A stretch of DNA of 64,000 bases from Methylorubrum rhodinum (GTDB lineage Bacteria; Pseudomonadota; Alphaproteobacteria; Rhizobiales; Beijerinckiaceae), in assembly GCF_014199935.1 (NCBI RefSeq), contig NZ_JACHOP010000013.1, positions 1-64,000 on the forward strand. Reading direction: 5' to 3'. The notes below the pieces were generated by a model. The model searched no databases. It had not been told where the DNA came from and saw only the letters and a program-made list of their open reading frames with translations. A program made the position numbers and the translations under genes. Below, in pieces: positions 1-8,466 of this stretch; position 1 is the stretch's first letter, and every line of letters starts with the position of its first letter.

Positions 1-242
1 AGCAGCGCCCGCTGCAACGGCGCCTCATCCCAGATCCCGGCCGCGATGAAGTGGTGCAGCCGATCGTAGGAGACCCCATCGGCCCGAGCCGCCATCGGCT
101 GGATGCTCTTACGATCACCCAGGCCGATAAGCCCGGCCACGTAGGGTGGGCACATCGCCCGCCGTGACGGATGCGACAGGTCAGCCAGGAACGGCTGCAG
201 CCATCGATCTAGATCGTCGCGCCATCCGCCCGCATCCGACAT
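1..242 (-). CDS. IS701-type transposase, N-terminal part (runs off window)
   Basis: The first 80 codons of a transposase are read on the minus strand from an ATG at 240-242, starting MSDAGGWRDDLDRWLQPFL, and leave the window open at base 1. The later stretch CPPYVAGLIGLGDRKSIQPM followed by YDRLHHFIAAGIWD matches the N-terminal region of IS701-family DDE transposases, which catalyse cut-and-paste movement of their element. The catalytic core lies outside the window, so intactness cannot be judged. Its upstream side abuts the left end of an IS630-type element, so several elements are stacked here. Confidence 0.8.
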   Translation of the reverse strand, partial: MSDAGGWRDDLDRWLQPFLADLSHPSRRAMCPPYVAGLIGLGDRKSIQPMAARADGVSYDRLHHFIAAGIWDEAPLQRAL

Positions 243-319
243 CGCAATCACCCACGTCCTTCGACATGGCGTGCGAATCCGCGAACACCCGGTGCGTTCC
301 CTCAACCTGCCAAAGTAGT

Positions 320-952
320 GCTAGAGCATCGTCCTGAAAATCGGACTCTCGGGTTGCGGCGTGGCGGCATCCCTGATTCCCTCCGACAAGGAGGTGGATC
401 ATGGGTGGCTGCAAATCACTGGACCTTCGCGAGCGGATCACCGGGTTTGTTGAGAACGGCGGCTCGCGGCGGGCCGCGGCGCGGCAGTTTGCGATCAGTG
501 CGAATTGCGCGATCAAGCTGGCGCGGCGTCGCGCTCGAACCGGTTCGGTGGCGCCTGCCCGCCAGGGGCGGCCCAAGGGCAGCGGCAAACTGGAGCCGGT
601 GGCCGACTTCCTGATCGCGGCGGTGGAGGCCACGCCCGACATCACCATGCCGGAACTGGCCGAGCGGCTTGTGGCCGAGCATGGCGTGACGGCGACGCCG
701 GCCATGCTGTCCCGCTTCCTCTGCCAGCGCGGCTTCTCGTATAAAAAAAGCCCTGATGGCCGCCGAACGCGGGCGCGCACCGATCCCTGAGGATCGCCAC
801 GAGTGGCGCACCAAGCGCCAGCCGCTGATGCGAGCGGCCTGTCACCGCCTCGTCTTCCTCGACGAGACGTCCGTCACCACCAAGATGACCCGCCTGCGCG
901 GGCGCAGCCCAAAGGGACCCGGTTGCACGCCAAGGCGCCGTTCGGCCAGCCG
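320..952 (+). mobile_element. Truncated IS630-family element
   Basis: The element starts near 320, just after a TA dinucleotide (IS630 elements target TA), where the sequence gagcatcgtcctgaaaatc looks like its terminal repeat. It holds a transposase gene and stops near 952, where recognisable IS66 tnpC coding on the opposite strand begins. The right terminal repeat is absent, so the element cannot move by itself. The exact junction is an estimate from where transposase homology ends. Confidence 0.65.
401..952 (+). pseudogene. IS630-family transposase, frameshifted and truncated
   Basis: The first frame (401-790) encodes a helix-turn-helix domain typical of IS630/Tc1-like transposases, ending RFLCQRGFSYKKS. 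A run of seven A residues at about 743-749 precedes a change of frame into MAAERGRAPIPEDRHEW and then HRLVFLDETSVTTKMTRLRG, which contains the first catalytic Asp in FLDET. Such A-runs are used for programmed frameshifting in this family, so that shift may be natural. After RGRSPKG a further single-base loss moves the reading into TRLHAKAPFGQ, and the gene then ends at the junction with IS66. The remaining DDE residues are missing, so this is a relic. Confidence 0.8.
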
Positions 953-1075
953 GGCGAGTTCGAAGCGCAGCTTCTCGATCAGGGTGTCGGCCTGGACCGC
1001 CTCGCGCGCCATGCCGACGATCAGACGCTTGAGCGCATCGACGTCGTCGGGCAGCAGGGCAGGATCGAGAGCCAC
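953..1075 (-). pseudogene. tnpC: IS66 tnpC, N-terminal stub
   Basis: A GTG-started frame reads MALDPALLPDDVDALKRLI and then LIEKLRFELARL, the leucine-zipper-like N-terminus of the IS66 DDE transposase TnpC. After about 41 residues homology stops and the frame continues into the antisense of the IS630 relic. The gene lies downstream of tnpA and tnpB in the usual IS66 order. It has lost its zinc-finger and catalytic domains, so this IS66 copy cannot transpose unaided. Confidence 0.7.
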
Positions 1076-1149
1076 GCCAACAGCTTAGGCCGTGCCGAAG
1101 GCGCTCGCCACATCCATGCGCCCGGACGCTGCCGCCTCGGTAGTCTGCC

Positions 1150-1497
1150 TCAGCCCGCGATCCTCGGCCGGTCGGTGCGCAGCGGCGTGCGCCAGTCGAT
1201 GCCCTCCAGCAGCATGGCGAGCTGGGCCGGCGTCAGCGCCGCCGCAGCCCCGGCAGTGGCCGGCCAGACGAAGCGGCCCTTCTCCAGGCGTTTGGCGAAC
1301 AGGCACAGGCCCTGGCCGTCCCACCACAGCACCTTGATCAGGTGCCCCTGCCGCCCGCGGAACACGAAGGCCTGCCCCGAGAACGGATCGCGGGAGAGAT
1401 GGTCCTGCACCAACGCGGCCAGCCCGTCGAAGCCCTTGCGCCTGTCGGTGTGTCCGGTGGCCAGCCAGACGCGCGAGCCGGACGGGACCGGGATCAT
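1150..1497 (-). CDS. tnpB: IS66 family accessory protein TnpB
   Basis: This is a 115-residue protein starting MIPVPSGSRVWLATGHTD and containing GQAFVFRGRQGHLIKVLWWD, the hallmark of the IS66 Orf2/TnpB family (length normally about 115). TnpB is needed for IS66 transposition together with TnpA and TnpC, but its biochemical role is not settled. Its ATG overlaps the TGA of tnpA (ATGA), showing translational coupling. It looks intact, though its partner tnpC is broken. Confidence 0.9.
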   Translation of the reverse strand: MIPVPSGSRVWLATGHTDRRKGFDGLAALVQDHLSRDPFSGQAFVFRGRQGHLIKVLWWDGQGLCLFAKRLEKGRFVWPATAGAAAALTPAQLAMLLEGIDWRTPLRTDRPRIAG

Positions 1498-1865
1498 CGG
1501 TGGAGCAGCGCCGCGATCACGCCCTGCAGCAGCGCCAGGTCCGCTCCGGCCTCGGCCCGCAACCGATGGCCGCCGGCCAACTCGATCTCGACGACGCCCG
1601 ACTCGGCCGGCCTCTCGGTGGCCGCAGCGGCGGGAGGCGGCAGGGCGAGCGGGACGAAGGTCGGCGAGGCGGAGGCCGTCCGGGCCTGCTGCTCGGCCAG
1701 CACGGCGCGCCGCCAGCGGAACAGCAGGCTGGAATGCAGGCCGTGTCGACGCGCCACCGCCGAGGCGGTCGTGGCGGGATCGTCCGCCTCGGCCAGGATG
1801 GCCCGCTTCTGCTCGGGCGACCAGCTTCGGCGCGTGCCGGCGACAACGATGTGAGAGTTGGTCAT
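1494..1865 (-). CDS. tnpA: IS66 family protein TnpA (HTH)
   Basis: The 123-residue product begins MTNSHIVVAGTRRSWSPEQK and carries an N-terminal helix-turn-helix (KRAILAEADDPATTASAVAR then HGLHSSLLFRWRR) typical of IS3/IS66 TnpA DNA-binding proteins. An alternative start four codons upstream is possible; the ATG at 1863-1865 gives the usual N-terminus of the family. The gene ends in a four-base overlap with tnpB. The C-terminal half is Ala/Pro-rich and then VEIELAGGHRLRAEAGADLA, as in other IS66 TnpA proteins. Confidence 0.88.
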   Translation of the reverse strand: MTNSHIVVAGTRRSWSPEQKRAILAEADDPATTASAVARRHGLHSSLLFRWRRAVLAEQQARTASASPTFVPLALPPPAAAATERPAESGVVEIELAGGHRLRAEAGADLALLQGVIAALLHR

Positions 1866-1935
1866 AGGTCCAGACACAGGGCCGATACAGCGCCATCCGA
1901 CGCCAGGTCCTGTATCCAGGGCAGAGCACTACCCG

Positions 1936-2223
1936 CACAAGGCGGCCGCCACCGAGCGCTTACTGTCCGGCTTCCAGACCATGATCCGCGAGCGCAGACC
2001 GCCGGACCTCGACACCTGGATCGACACGGCTGCCCGCGGCCTCCTCGCGTCCTTCGCCAACGGCCTGTCGAGAGACAGGGCGGCTGTCGCCGCGGCGCTG
2101 GTCGAGCCGTGGTCGAACGGCCAGACCGAGGGGCAGATCACCCGCCTCAAGCTCGTGAAGCGGCAGATGTACGGTCGGGCCAAGCTCGATCTGCTCGAAG
2201 CGCGGCTGATCGGCGCCGGGTGA
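1936..2223 (+). pseudogene. ISL3-family transposase, C-terminal fragment
   Basis: About 95 codons encode the end of an ISL3-type DDE transposase, including the characteristic block VEPWSNGQTEGQITRLKLVK and then RQMYGRAKLDLLEARLIGAG. The E in NGQTEGQ is the last residue of the catalytic triad. The N-terminal zinc-binding region and the other acidic residues are missing. A separate N-terminal part of the same family and orientation is present at 20198-21135. The two fragments do not meet end to end, so they come from two copies. Confidence 0.85.
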
Positions 2224-2265
2224 CGCAACTGTATCGAGAGTGCGCCAGACCCAAAGTTGCACGCC
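1936..2265 (+). mobile_element. ISL3-type element, right-hand remnant with terminal repeat
   Basis: The transposase tail is followed by ccaaagttgcacgcc ending at 2265, whose reverse complement ggcgtgcaactttgg begins the second ISL3 copy at 20119. Beyond these 15 matching bases the similarity continues imperfectly (tctg and cactttcg-like blocks). This marks the inner right end of an upstream ISL3 copy directly bordering the cargo region. The 5' part has been lost, apparently through the IS66/IS630 rearrangements. Confidence 0.75.
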
Positions 2266-2383
2266 GAAACACAGTCAGAGAAACGCGGGACACTTCCCGA
2301 GGCCTGCTTGGAATGCTTGAGAACCTCGCAGCAATGCGCTCTGGACTCGATACGCGCGGCATCGCGATCGCCTATGACGACAT

Positions 2384-4261
2384 TCACGGTATGGTAATTT
2401 TTTTGACGTCCCGGTTTCCTGCGGACAGATTCACCGTCTCCGTCTTTTCTCCGCGCCCCGTGGAGACTCTGATGCGATAGCGGCCCGGACTGAGAACCTG
2501 AACGAGACGAGGCCCGAGATAGGTCGTTTCCGCGTCCTCGGTGCTGCCCGCGTGTTCCCGCGCGATGTCGAAGCGCGTGTTCTCGTCGCGGATCGGAGCT
2601 TTGTTCTCGTCCTCCAGTTCCACGTGCATGACCGCCACCGGCAAGGTGGCGGTGACTTCTGTGGCCTCGTCGGCAACGACCTCGGCCTCGATCACCGGCA
2701 GATTCTTCGGCTCAGCGCTGTCGGTACTGATCAGCCGCGGAGTCACGCGGTAGCGGCCTTCCGGTACGCGCTGCCGGGTGCCACTCGCGGCTGGAATCTC
2801 CGGCCCGGCCGGATCGAGCGGCGCGAGTCCGAATACCACCGCGGCGGTGATCTGTGAGTCGGAGAGACCGTCGGGATAACGGACCTGTAGGGCCAACGTC
2901 CCGTTCCGCGGTTCCATCTTGAACGTGAACAGGGTGTTGTCATTGCTTTCACCGAACCAGAGATCCACATCGCGGCGCTGCGTCTGACCGGCGAGCGTGG
3001 CTGTGACGACGTAGCGGCCCGGCGGCAGATTGCGCTCGAATTTCGAGTTGGTCGAATAGAACGACAGAGTCTTGCCAGCCCCCGGCGTGCCTGACGATGC
3101 CGGGGGAACCAAGCTCAAGGTCCAGTCGATCTGCGCGGTGATCGGTCTGCCCGACGCATACTGTGCTCTTGCGACCAGGGTTGCAGGATCAAGCTCGATC
3201 GCGAGCGGGGCATTTCCATTCATCGCGACCCGGACCGGGATCTTCTTTTTCACCAACTTGGGCGGCGTGACGATGTCGCTGAACAGATGACCGTCGTAAT
3301 CGCCTTCCGTGGCGCGGATGGTGACTCGATCCGCATCGAGCTTGAACCAGGGCCCCCGATCGCCGTTGCGCAACGTTTCGAGCGTGAGTCCAAGATCGGC
3401 CATGCGGAAGCCGCTTGGCAACGTCACGGACTTTCCGGGCGTCCGGGCGAAACGTAGGTCAACGTCGAGCGTCGGGAGAACCGGCAGGAGCATCTGCCCG
3501 ATTTGCGTGCCGATCTTGCGGGCTTCGGTGATCGATTGCGGCGTACGGAGTTGCGCGTCGAAGCATTTGGCCAACTCGTCGGCCCGCTGCACGTCCTGCT
3601 CCTCGAGGCCGGAAGTGATAACGAAACGGACGCGTATTTTTTTCCGAACGAAGTCCCCGTCCTTCTCTCGGAAAACCGGATCGAGGCTGCCGCCGGGGCA
3701 CGGATCGGGATCGCAGATCTTCTCTCCCTCGATGATGTCGGTGACGATGACGAGATCCGCTCCCTGTGCGGGCGCATCCTGCGCCGCTTGCAGGATCGCC
3801 GCAGTCACCGGCGTATGGCCTTTCGGGTTCCAGCCTCGTCCCTGATCGTCCATCTCCTGTTTGACGCCCGATGCGCGTGCCACGGCATCGATCTGCCTGT
3901 CATCGATCCGTGCCGGCCGGATGTGCTCGACGTCCTTGCACTTGTCCTCATTGCTGATCTTCTGGTCCCGCTGGTAGAACTGGTAGCCGAACCGTACCAG
4001 ACCGAGCTGAGCCGTTGTAACCGGCTCGTTGCCGCTCGCCTGACTGCGCAGCGACTGAGTCAGCGTGTCCACGACTGCCGCGGCGAATTCGCCGCGGCGC
4101 GGGCCGCGGTCGAGATAGCGCTTCCACATGCTGCCCGATGCATCGAGGACCAGGATAATCGGGCGCGGCTGAGCGCCCGCCCGAGGCTGCTGCGCCGGGG
4201 CGACCGCACACCAAAGGAGCAGGGCGAACAGCAGGAGCGGGCGCAGGATCGTCGCTGGCAT
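2384..4261 (-). CDS. Secreted von Willebrand factor A domain protein
   Basis: The 625-residue protein has a signal peptide (hydrophobic LLLFALLLWCAVAP, likely cleaved after APAQ) followed by a vWA domain with the metal-binding MIDAS motif DASGS at residues 40-44 and a later VIVTDIIEG strand. vWA domains bind protein ligands through a metal ion. After about residue 250 the protein is built of beta-rich repeats resembling Ig/carboxypeptidase-regulatory modules (for example LPPGRYVVTATLAGQ and VPEGRYRVTPRL and LSPGRYRIRVSTGRG), each with a G-R-Y turn. Its ATG overlaps the TGA of the preceding gene by one base, so it is the last gene of a three-gene leftward operon. Its partner is probably one of the envelope proteins of the same block. 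Confidence 0.85.
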   Translation of the reverse strand: MPATILRPLLLFALLLWCAVAPAQQPRAGAQPRPIILVLDASGSMWKRYLDRGPRRGEFAAAVVDTLTQSLRSQASGNEPVTTAQLGLVRFGYQFYQRDQKISNEDKCKDVEHIRPARIDDRQIDAVARASGVKQEMDDQGRGWNPKGHTPVTAAILQAAQDAPAQGADLVIVTDIIEGEKICDPDPCPGGSLDPVFREKDGDFVRKKIRVRFVITSGLEEQDVQRADELAKCFDAQLRTPQSITEARKIGTQIGQMLLPVLPTLDVDLRFARTPGKSVTLPSGFRMADLGLTLETLRNGDRGPWFKLDADRVTIRATEGDYDGHLFSDIVTPPKLVKKKIPVRVAMNGNAPLAIELDPATLVARAQYASGRPITAQIDWTLSLVPPASSGTPGAGKTLSFYSTNSKFERNLPPGRYVVTATLAGQTQRRDVDLWFGESNDNTLFTFKMEPRNGTLALQVRYPDGLSDSQITAAVVFGLAPLDPAGPEIPAASGTRQRVPEGRYRVTPRLISTDSAEPKNLPVIEAEVVADEATEVTATLPVAVMHVELEDENKAPIRDENTRFDIAREHAGSTEDAETTYLGPRLVQVLSPGRYRIRVSTGRGEKTETVNLSAGNRDVKKITIP

Positions 4262-6042
4262 CAAAGCACCGTGACTTCGGCAAGTTCGAGCAGGATTCGA
4301 TCGGTTCCGGCCGGACAGGTATCGGCCTGTGCCCGGAAGGCGGCAGTCCGCTTCACACCCGGAAGATCGATCGACAAAGTGCCGGCGAGATTCAAGCCGC
4401 CGGTACAGGCAGCGTCAAGGGCCGCGACCGCGACGAAAATCCGCCACCGCCCCTTCGCAGGCGGCGATGCGAGATCGAGCTGCGCTGGCGAGGAGGCCCT
4501 CACCGCCACGTCGGGCGCATTGATGTCGGGCCTGCCGACATAGTCCGGCCCGAACGCCATCAGCGTGGCCTTGAGGCCGCTTGCGCCGGACAAGATCATG
4601 CCGATCCCGGTGGATAGGGACGATCTCGCAGCCGGCCGCAGGGCAGTGGTCGCTGCCAAGGCGAAAGGCACGACCCCTTCCGCACGGGGGAGATCTGAAT
4701 TCGCGACCCCCACCGGGGACACGGGACCTGACAGCGCACCTGGGCCGGGCTGTTGCCCAGGTGCCGGGACAAGTTGTTTCGGGAACGCTTCGGGCTCGAT
4801 CTGGGCTCTGGGTTCCGACGGCTGCCCGGGGAGCGGCGATGGAGCCGTCGAAGCGGCGGCGCCCTGTTGAGGGCCGGATCGGGTCGGTTGACTTGGCCCG
4901 GAAGATTGGCTTGGAGCCACAACATTCGATTGGCGTCCGGTTGCTTGGCCCGTTGGGTTCTGCGGTGCCGCACCCGAAGGCGTTGTCGGAACGCCAGGCG
5001 GGGACGCCCCGGGCGTCGTGCCGACGGGGTTGACGCCGACACCCAGACCGGCGTGGGTCTGGGGTGCCGTGACCACGGATGGCGGCGATTGGGAAGGGTA
5101 TGGCGGCCCGGGTTGTTTGGCGCCTGTCTTAACGGCAACGCAGGCGAGGTCCGGCGGCGGCGGTCCGCCGACGCTCCTCAGTCGGTTCGGGCAGGTGCTC
5201 CCGGCAGCGATCAGGGTCGCCGGCACGGTGATGGGCGGAACCGGGCAGGTCGCGGCCGACTGGACGATGGTGAACGGATTGACGCCGGACTGCCCGTTGC
5301 CGAGCACGCGCGCGATGGTCGCCGCGGCCTGCGGCGGGAACCCCTTGGCAGGTGCCAGGCCGCCGCCGGGCACGACGAGATGGAGCGTGACCTCGGCGTT
5401 CGCGGGTGGACGCGTCGTGCGGATGGCCTCCTTGCCCTCGAGGCCGAAACAGCCTTCCTCGACCACGACATTTCTGACCGTCTCGGAATCTCCGGGCGTG
5501 AGCTTGAAATCCGTGGCCACGACAAGGACTCGGATGTCGTTATCCTGCGTGTCCGGGCCTCGTCTCCTGTTTCCGGTCTCGTTCCTGTACCTAGCGAGGA
5601 TACCGTCGAGCTTGGAGAACGCTTCCTGAAGGCTGTAGAGGTTGGGCGTCGCGCCCAGCATCCACCCCGCTGGCGGGCGGGATCCCTGAACGCGTCCCTC
5701 CGCAAAGTTGGTGACGGCGTCGCGGGCGACGCTGCGCCGCTCCTCGGGCGACATTCCGTCGAGCTTCAGAGGCACGCGGTCATCATCGCGCATCAGGTCG
5801 CAGAAACGGTCCTCGATTGAGCAGAGGATGAGCCTCTGGCGAGGCGGATAGGCCGCGACCAAGTCTTCCAGGTGCCGGACGCCATCCCCAGAATAGGTCC
5901 CGCGCTCCGCGAGCACGACGAGCACGGCCTGCGCCTCGGCACGGGGCGGCAGCAACAGGAGGGCGCTGGCCATCAGCATGGCGAGGGCCGACCTGGACCA
6001 GGCACGCCTCCTGGCCGCGCGCGTAATGGACCCGCTCGTCAT
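4261..6042 (-). CDS. Secreted or membrane-anchored Pro-rich protein of the tubulin/vWA block
   Basis: I do not recognise this 593-residue protein. It starts MTSGSITRAARRRAWS with an Arg-rich head and hydrophobic ALAMLMASALLLLPP, a signal peptide or anchor, ending near AEA-QA. Residues about 35-270 form an alpha/beta-looking domain with core strands AVLVVLAERGTYSG and IRVLVVATDFKLTPGD, possibly a divergent vWA or Rossmann-like fold without a clear MIDAS. Residues about 300-460 are Pro/Gly/Gln-rich and look like a flexible wall-spanning linker. A C-terminal beta domain ends with LLELAEVTVL. The chosen ATG overlaps the upstream stop (ATGA), which favours it over starts further upstream inside the previous gene. 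Confidence 0.7.
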   Translation of the reverse strand: MTSGSITRAARRRAWSRSALAMLMASALLLLPPRAEAQAVLVVLAERGTYSGDGVRHLEDLVAAYPPRQRLILCSIEDRFCDLMRDDDRVPLKLDGMSPEERRSVARDAVTNFAEGRVQGSRPPAGWMLGATPNLYSLQEAFSKLDGILARYRNETGNRRRGPDTQDNDIRVLVVATDFKLTPGDSETVRNVVVEEGCFGLEGKEAIRTTRPPANAEVTLHLVVPGGGLAPAKGFPPQAAATIARVLGNGQSGVNPFTIVQSAATCPVPPITVPATLIAAGSTCPNRLRSVGGPPPPDLACVAVKTGAKQPGPPYPSQSPPSVVTAPQTHAGLGVGVNPVGTTPGASPPGVPTTPSGAAPQNPTGQATGRQSNVVAPSQSSGPSQPTRSGPQQGAAASTAPSPLPGQPSEPRAQIEPEAFPKQLVPAPGQQPGPGALSGPVSPVGVANSDLPRAEGVVPFALAATTALRPAARSSLSTGIGMILSGASGLKATLMAFGPDYVGRPDINAPDVAVRASSPAQLDLASPPAKGRWRIFVAVAALDAACTGGLNLAGTLSIDLPGVKRTAAFRAQADTCPAGTDRILLELAEVTVL

Positions 6043-7223
6043 GGCAGCAGGCTGGGCGGGCACTCGGCATGTCCTTTGCGCCATGAAGCGTAGAGCGTCG
6101 CGGCAACCGGCGAGGTCGGATCCTCGATCCGGATTCCCGGAGCGGGATCGCGCAGGAACGCCTCGTAGCACGCCCGGTCACGGTCCGCCGTCTCGTCGCA
6201 GACGCGGGTCGGCCTTTCTCGGTTCCGGGCGAGCCACTCGGTGGCCACGGAGAATCGTTCCCAGCCGGCGACGGGAGCGGCGAGATCGACCTGGCACCAC
6301 AATCCTCGTTCGGTACCCGGCCGTCGGACCAAGTCGCCGATGCGGCCAAACAGATGCTCCGCGAACTGGCGGACGGGCTTGTAGCGCGGCTGATTCGGCT
6401 CCCAGGCGAACACCGCGAGCACCGAGGGGACCGCGCCGACCGCCACGCTGCTTCCGGGAGCGATCAGCGAGGGATAGTCCTCGGAGGAAAGCACCGAGGC
6501 TTCGTAGGGCGCCGCGTCGGCCTCGCCCGACCCGAAAGGGACGAAATTGAGGTGGGCCTCCATGCTCTGTGCGCCGCTGATGCTTTTGAATTGAGCGGCA
6601 CCGCGACCGACCACAAACACCATGGCGTCGATCTCGCCCGCGATCAGCTGGGCGCGCGCCTCGTCAGGCCCGGTCTCGCTCTCGATCGGCTTGATCCCAA
6701 TCCGTTCGAAGAGCAAGCGCGCGGTGATCCGCGTGCCGGAGCCCGGCAGCCCGACCGAAATCCGTTTCCTGTCGAGCGCTGCCAGGTTCGGCACCCTGCC
6801 GCGCGCCAGGATGTGAATCTCCTCGCGGTGAAGGCGTGTCAGGTAGCGCATCTTCCGGCGCAGTTGCTCGTAGGTCGACGGGTCACGGCGGAAGGCGTCG
6901 AGTACGTCCGCCTGCACGATGGCGAGGTCGATGCCCTTGAGGTTGAGGAGGTCGTCGATGTTCTGAACGGACCCGTAGCCGACTGAGACGACGATGCGCA
7001 GCCCGCGCCGGCCGCGCTCGTCGAAGACCCGCGCCATGTCCGCGCCGAGTGGCATGTATTTGCCGCCGGGTGAGCCGGTAACAAGCCCAACCACATTCTC
7101 GTTGTACCGCGCTCTATCTGCATCATTTAAGAAAATTTTTGAGGTTGATTGCGCATAGGCGCTAGCTGAAGAACCAACAAACCAGAAAGCTAGCACCATA
7201 ATTGTCTCGAAAAGCGCTTTCAT
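6039..7223 (-). CDS. TAXI-family periplasmic solute-binding protein
   Basis: This is a 394-residue protein with a signal peptide (MKALFETIMVLAFWFVGSSA, cleaved near AYA-QS). The mature part has the TRAP-associated extracytoplasmic immunogenic (TAXI) fold: LVTGSPGGKYMPLGADMARV, then the VSVGYGSVQNIDDLLNLKGI block and IDLAIVQADVLDAF. Such proteins bind small organic acids in the periplasm and normally feed a TRAP permease. None is present here, so a sensing or scaffolding role in the block is more likely. The start is chosen for the GGAG five bases upstream. It is the first gene of the leftward operon and is divergent from the tubulin operon. Confidence 0.88.
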   Translation of the reverse strand: MKALFETIMVLAFWFVGSSASAYAQSTSKIFLNDADRARYNENVVGLVTGSPGGKYMPLGADMARVFDERGRRGLRIVVSVGYGSVQNIDDLLNLKGIDLAIVQADVLDAFRRDPSTYEQLRRKMRYLTRLHREEIHILARGRVPNLAALDRKRISVGLPGSGTRITARLLFERIGIKPIESETGPDEARAQLIAGEIDAMVFVVGRGAAQFKSISGAQSMEAHLNFVPFGSGEADAAPYEASVLSSEDYPSLIAPGSSVAVGAVPSVLAVFAWEPNQPRYKPVRQFAEHLFGRIGDLVRRPGTERGLWCQVDLAAPVAGWERFSVATEWLARNRERPTRVCDETADRDRACYEAFLRDPAPGIRIEDPTSPVAATLYASWRKGHAECPPSLLP

Positions 7224-7410
7224 TGGAACTCCGAAAAGGGATGAGATCCCCCCCGACTTCACCCACACCATATCTAAACGCCAAAATCTCATGCAAGTGA
7301 CTTTTGGCCCTTGAACTCAGGCCGAAGAGCAGGCTTAAGTGCCTTTCAGCAGACGACAAGCCTTGGGCATTAGCGCGATAAATTTATGATCCGTTTTTGG
7401 GGAAAAGGGA
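7224..7410. promoter_or_regulatory. Divergent promoter region between the two cargo operons
   Basis: The 187 bases between the TAXI gene and the AT-rich membrane gene must hold promoters for both operons. The sequence is AT-richer than its surroundings. A possible rightward promoter is TTGGGC near 7365 with ATAAAT near 7378; spacing is short, so this is weak. Ribosome sites are GGAG before the left gene and AAGGGA before the right gene. No convincing operator was seen. Confidence 0.35.
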
Positions 7411-8400
7411 ATGGCGCAAAATAACGATTTAGAACAAGAGTCGGTCTCTAAGAAAAAAATCTTTTTGACTGCAGTGACCGCGTTGGCTCTCTTGGCTATT
7501 TATTATTTTTTACCGCTATTATTGGCATGGATTTATTCTCCATCGCTCGATAGTGCACTCAAATCAGAAGATCAATCAAGACTTTTCAAAAAGACTGTTT
7601 TGAGCGGATGCCCAGAGCGGCACTCGCTGAAATGCGTACATTCGGACGACACGGCCCTGGCTCAAGAACACAATGCTGCAATAAATATTTACACGAAATC
7701 AATCTACAAGAAAAACAGAGATATGATCGAGTACTGGATTGTTTCATCAAGGCCTGCTATAGGCTCTCTTCGTATAGGTATTATTAGTAGCGATCTGGCC
7801 GAAGAATTCAAGTATTGCTCAGAGAACATCCGCAATAAAGATGTCGCTAATGTGGAAGATGGTCCAGCGGCAGCTATTCAGGATCGTCTTGTATTTGTAG
7901 GTAATTTCAATGGTCGATTGACCTGTAAATATATTATGGATGCCTTAGAGTTTCATATGAAAACAGATAAAAATGTCAAACTTATATCAAATCCAGAAAT
8001 TATGCTAGAATATGTTGCGACTATGTCTAGTCTCATTGAGACAATTTCGAATGTGAACCAGTCGGCAGGAGATGAATTGCGCAAAATTGGAAAAATTGGC
8101 GATGCTGTGGCACGTCTTGAAAAAAATGATATATGTTCTGGCTTGAATGATCCCAGTTGTCGCCCGGACTTGTCTGATATCCAGCGGCAAGTTTCGAGTA
8201 TATTAGAGGCAAAATCAAGATATCCAGAAAAAACTAATAGGGAAGTATTCGAGATCGAATTAATATCTATATTGCGAAGCTGTATTATATACTTTTATGC
8301 GGCTATAGCAATTTTTTTACTTTTGTTATATCAGAACAAGAACTCTCCTTTCAAGGCACTGAGTTCTTTGCTTCGGATTATCTTTGTAGGGTCAAGATAG
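7411..8400 (+). CDS. AT-rich membrane protein of unknown function
   Basis: The 329-residue protein has one membrane segment near the N-terminus (FLTAVTALALLAIYYFLPLL, about residues 18-42) and another near the C-terminus (SCIIYFYAAIAIFLLLLY, about 290-308). A large loop with several Cys residues lies between. The loop is probably periplasmic. A helical stretch at about 205-260 may be coiled coil. No family was recognised. Base composition is strikingly low in G+C compared with all neighbours, and codons such as ATA, TTA and AGA are frequent, suggesting a separate origin. It is the first gene of the rightward operon, with 66 bases to the tubulin-like gene. Confidence 0.75.
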   Translation: MAQNNDLEQESVSKKKIFLTAVTALALLAIYYFLPLLLAWIYSPSLDSALKSEDQSRLFKKTVLSGCPERHSLKCVHSDDTALAQEHNAAINIYTKSIYKKNRDMIEYWIVSSRPAIGSLRIGIISSDLAEEFKYCSENIRNKDVANVEDGPAAAIQDRLVFVGNFNGRLTCKYIMDALEFHMKTDKNVKLISNPEIMLEYVATMSSLIETISNVNQSAGDELRKIGKIGDAVARLEKNDICSGLNDPSCRPDLSDIQRQVSSILEAKSRYPEKTNREVFEIELISILRSCIIYFYAAIAIFLLLLYQNKNSPFKALSSLLRIIFVGSR

Positions 8401-8466
8401 TTTTGGGAATAAACCCTCCGGATAATATTTTACTTTAACAATAAACATCTTGTACGGAGAACGAAA

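Noticed and set aside
181-780. A 199-codon open frame on the minus strand across the IS630 gene
   Set aside because: It is antisense to the real transposase frame, is Arg/Ser-rich and has no family signal.
1500-2480. A 326-codon plus-strand frame through the IS66 genes
   Set aside because: It is the antisense shadow of tnpA and continues into unrelated DNA, with low-complexity Arg/Gly composition.
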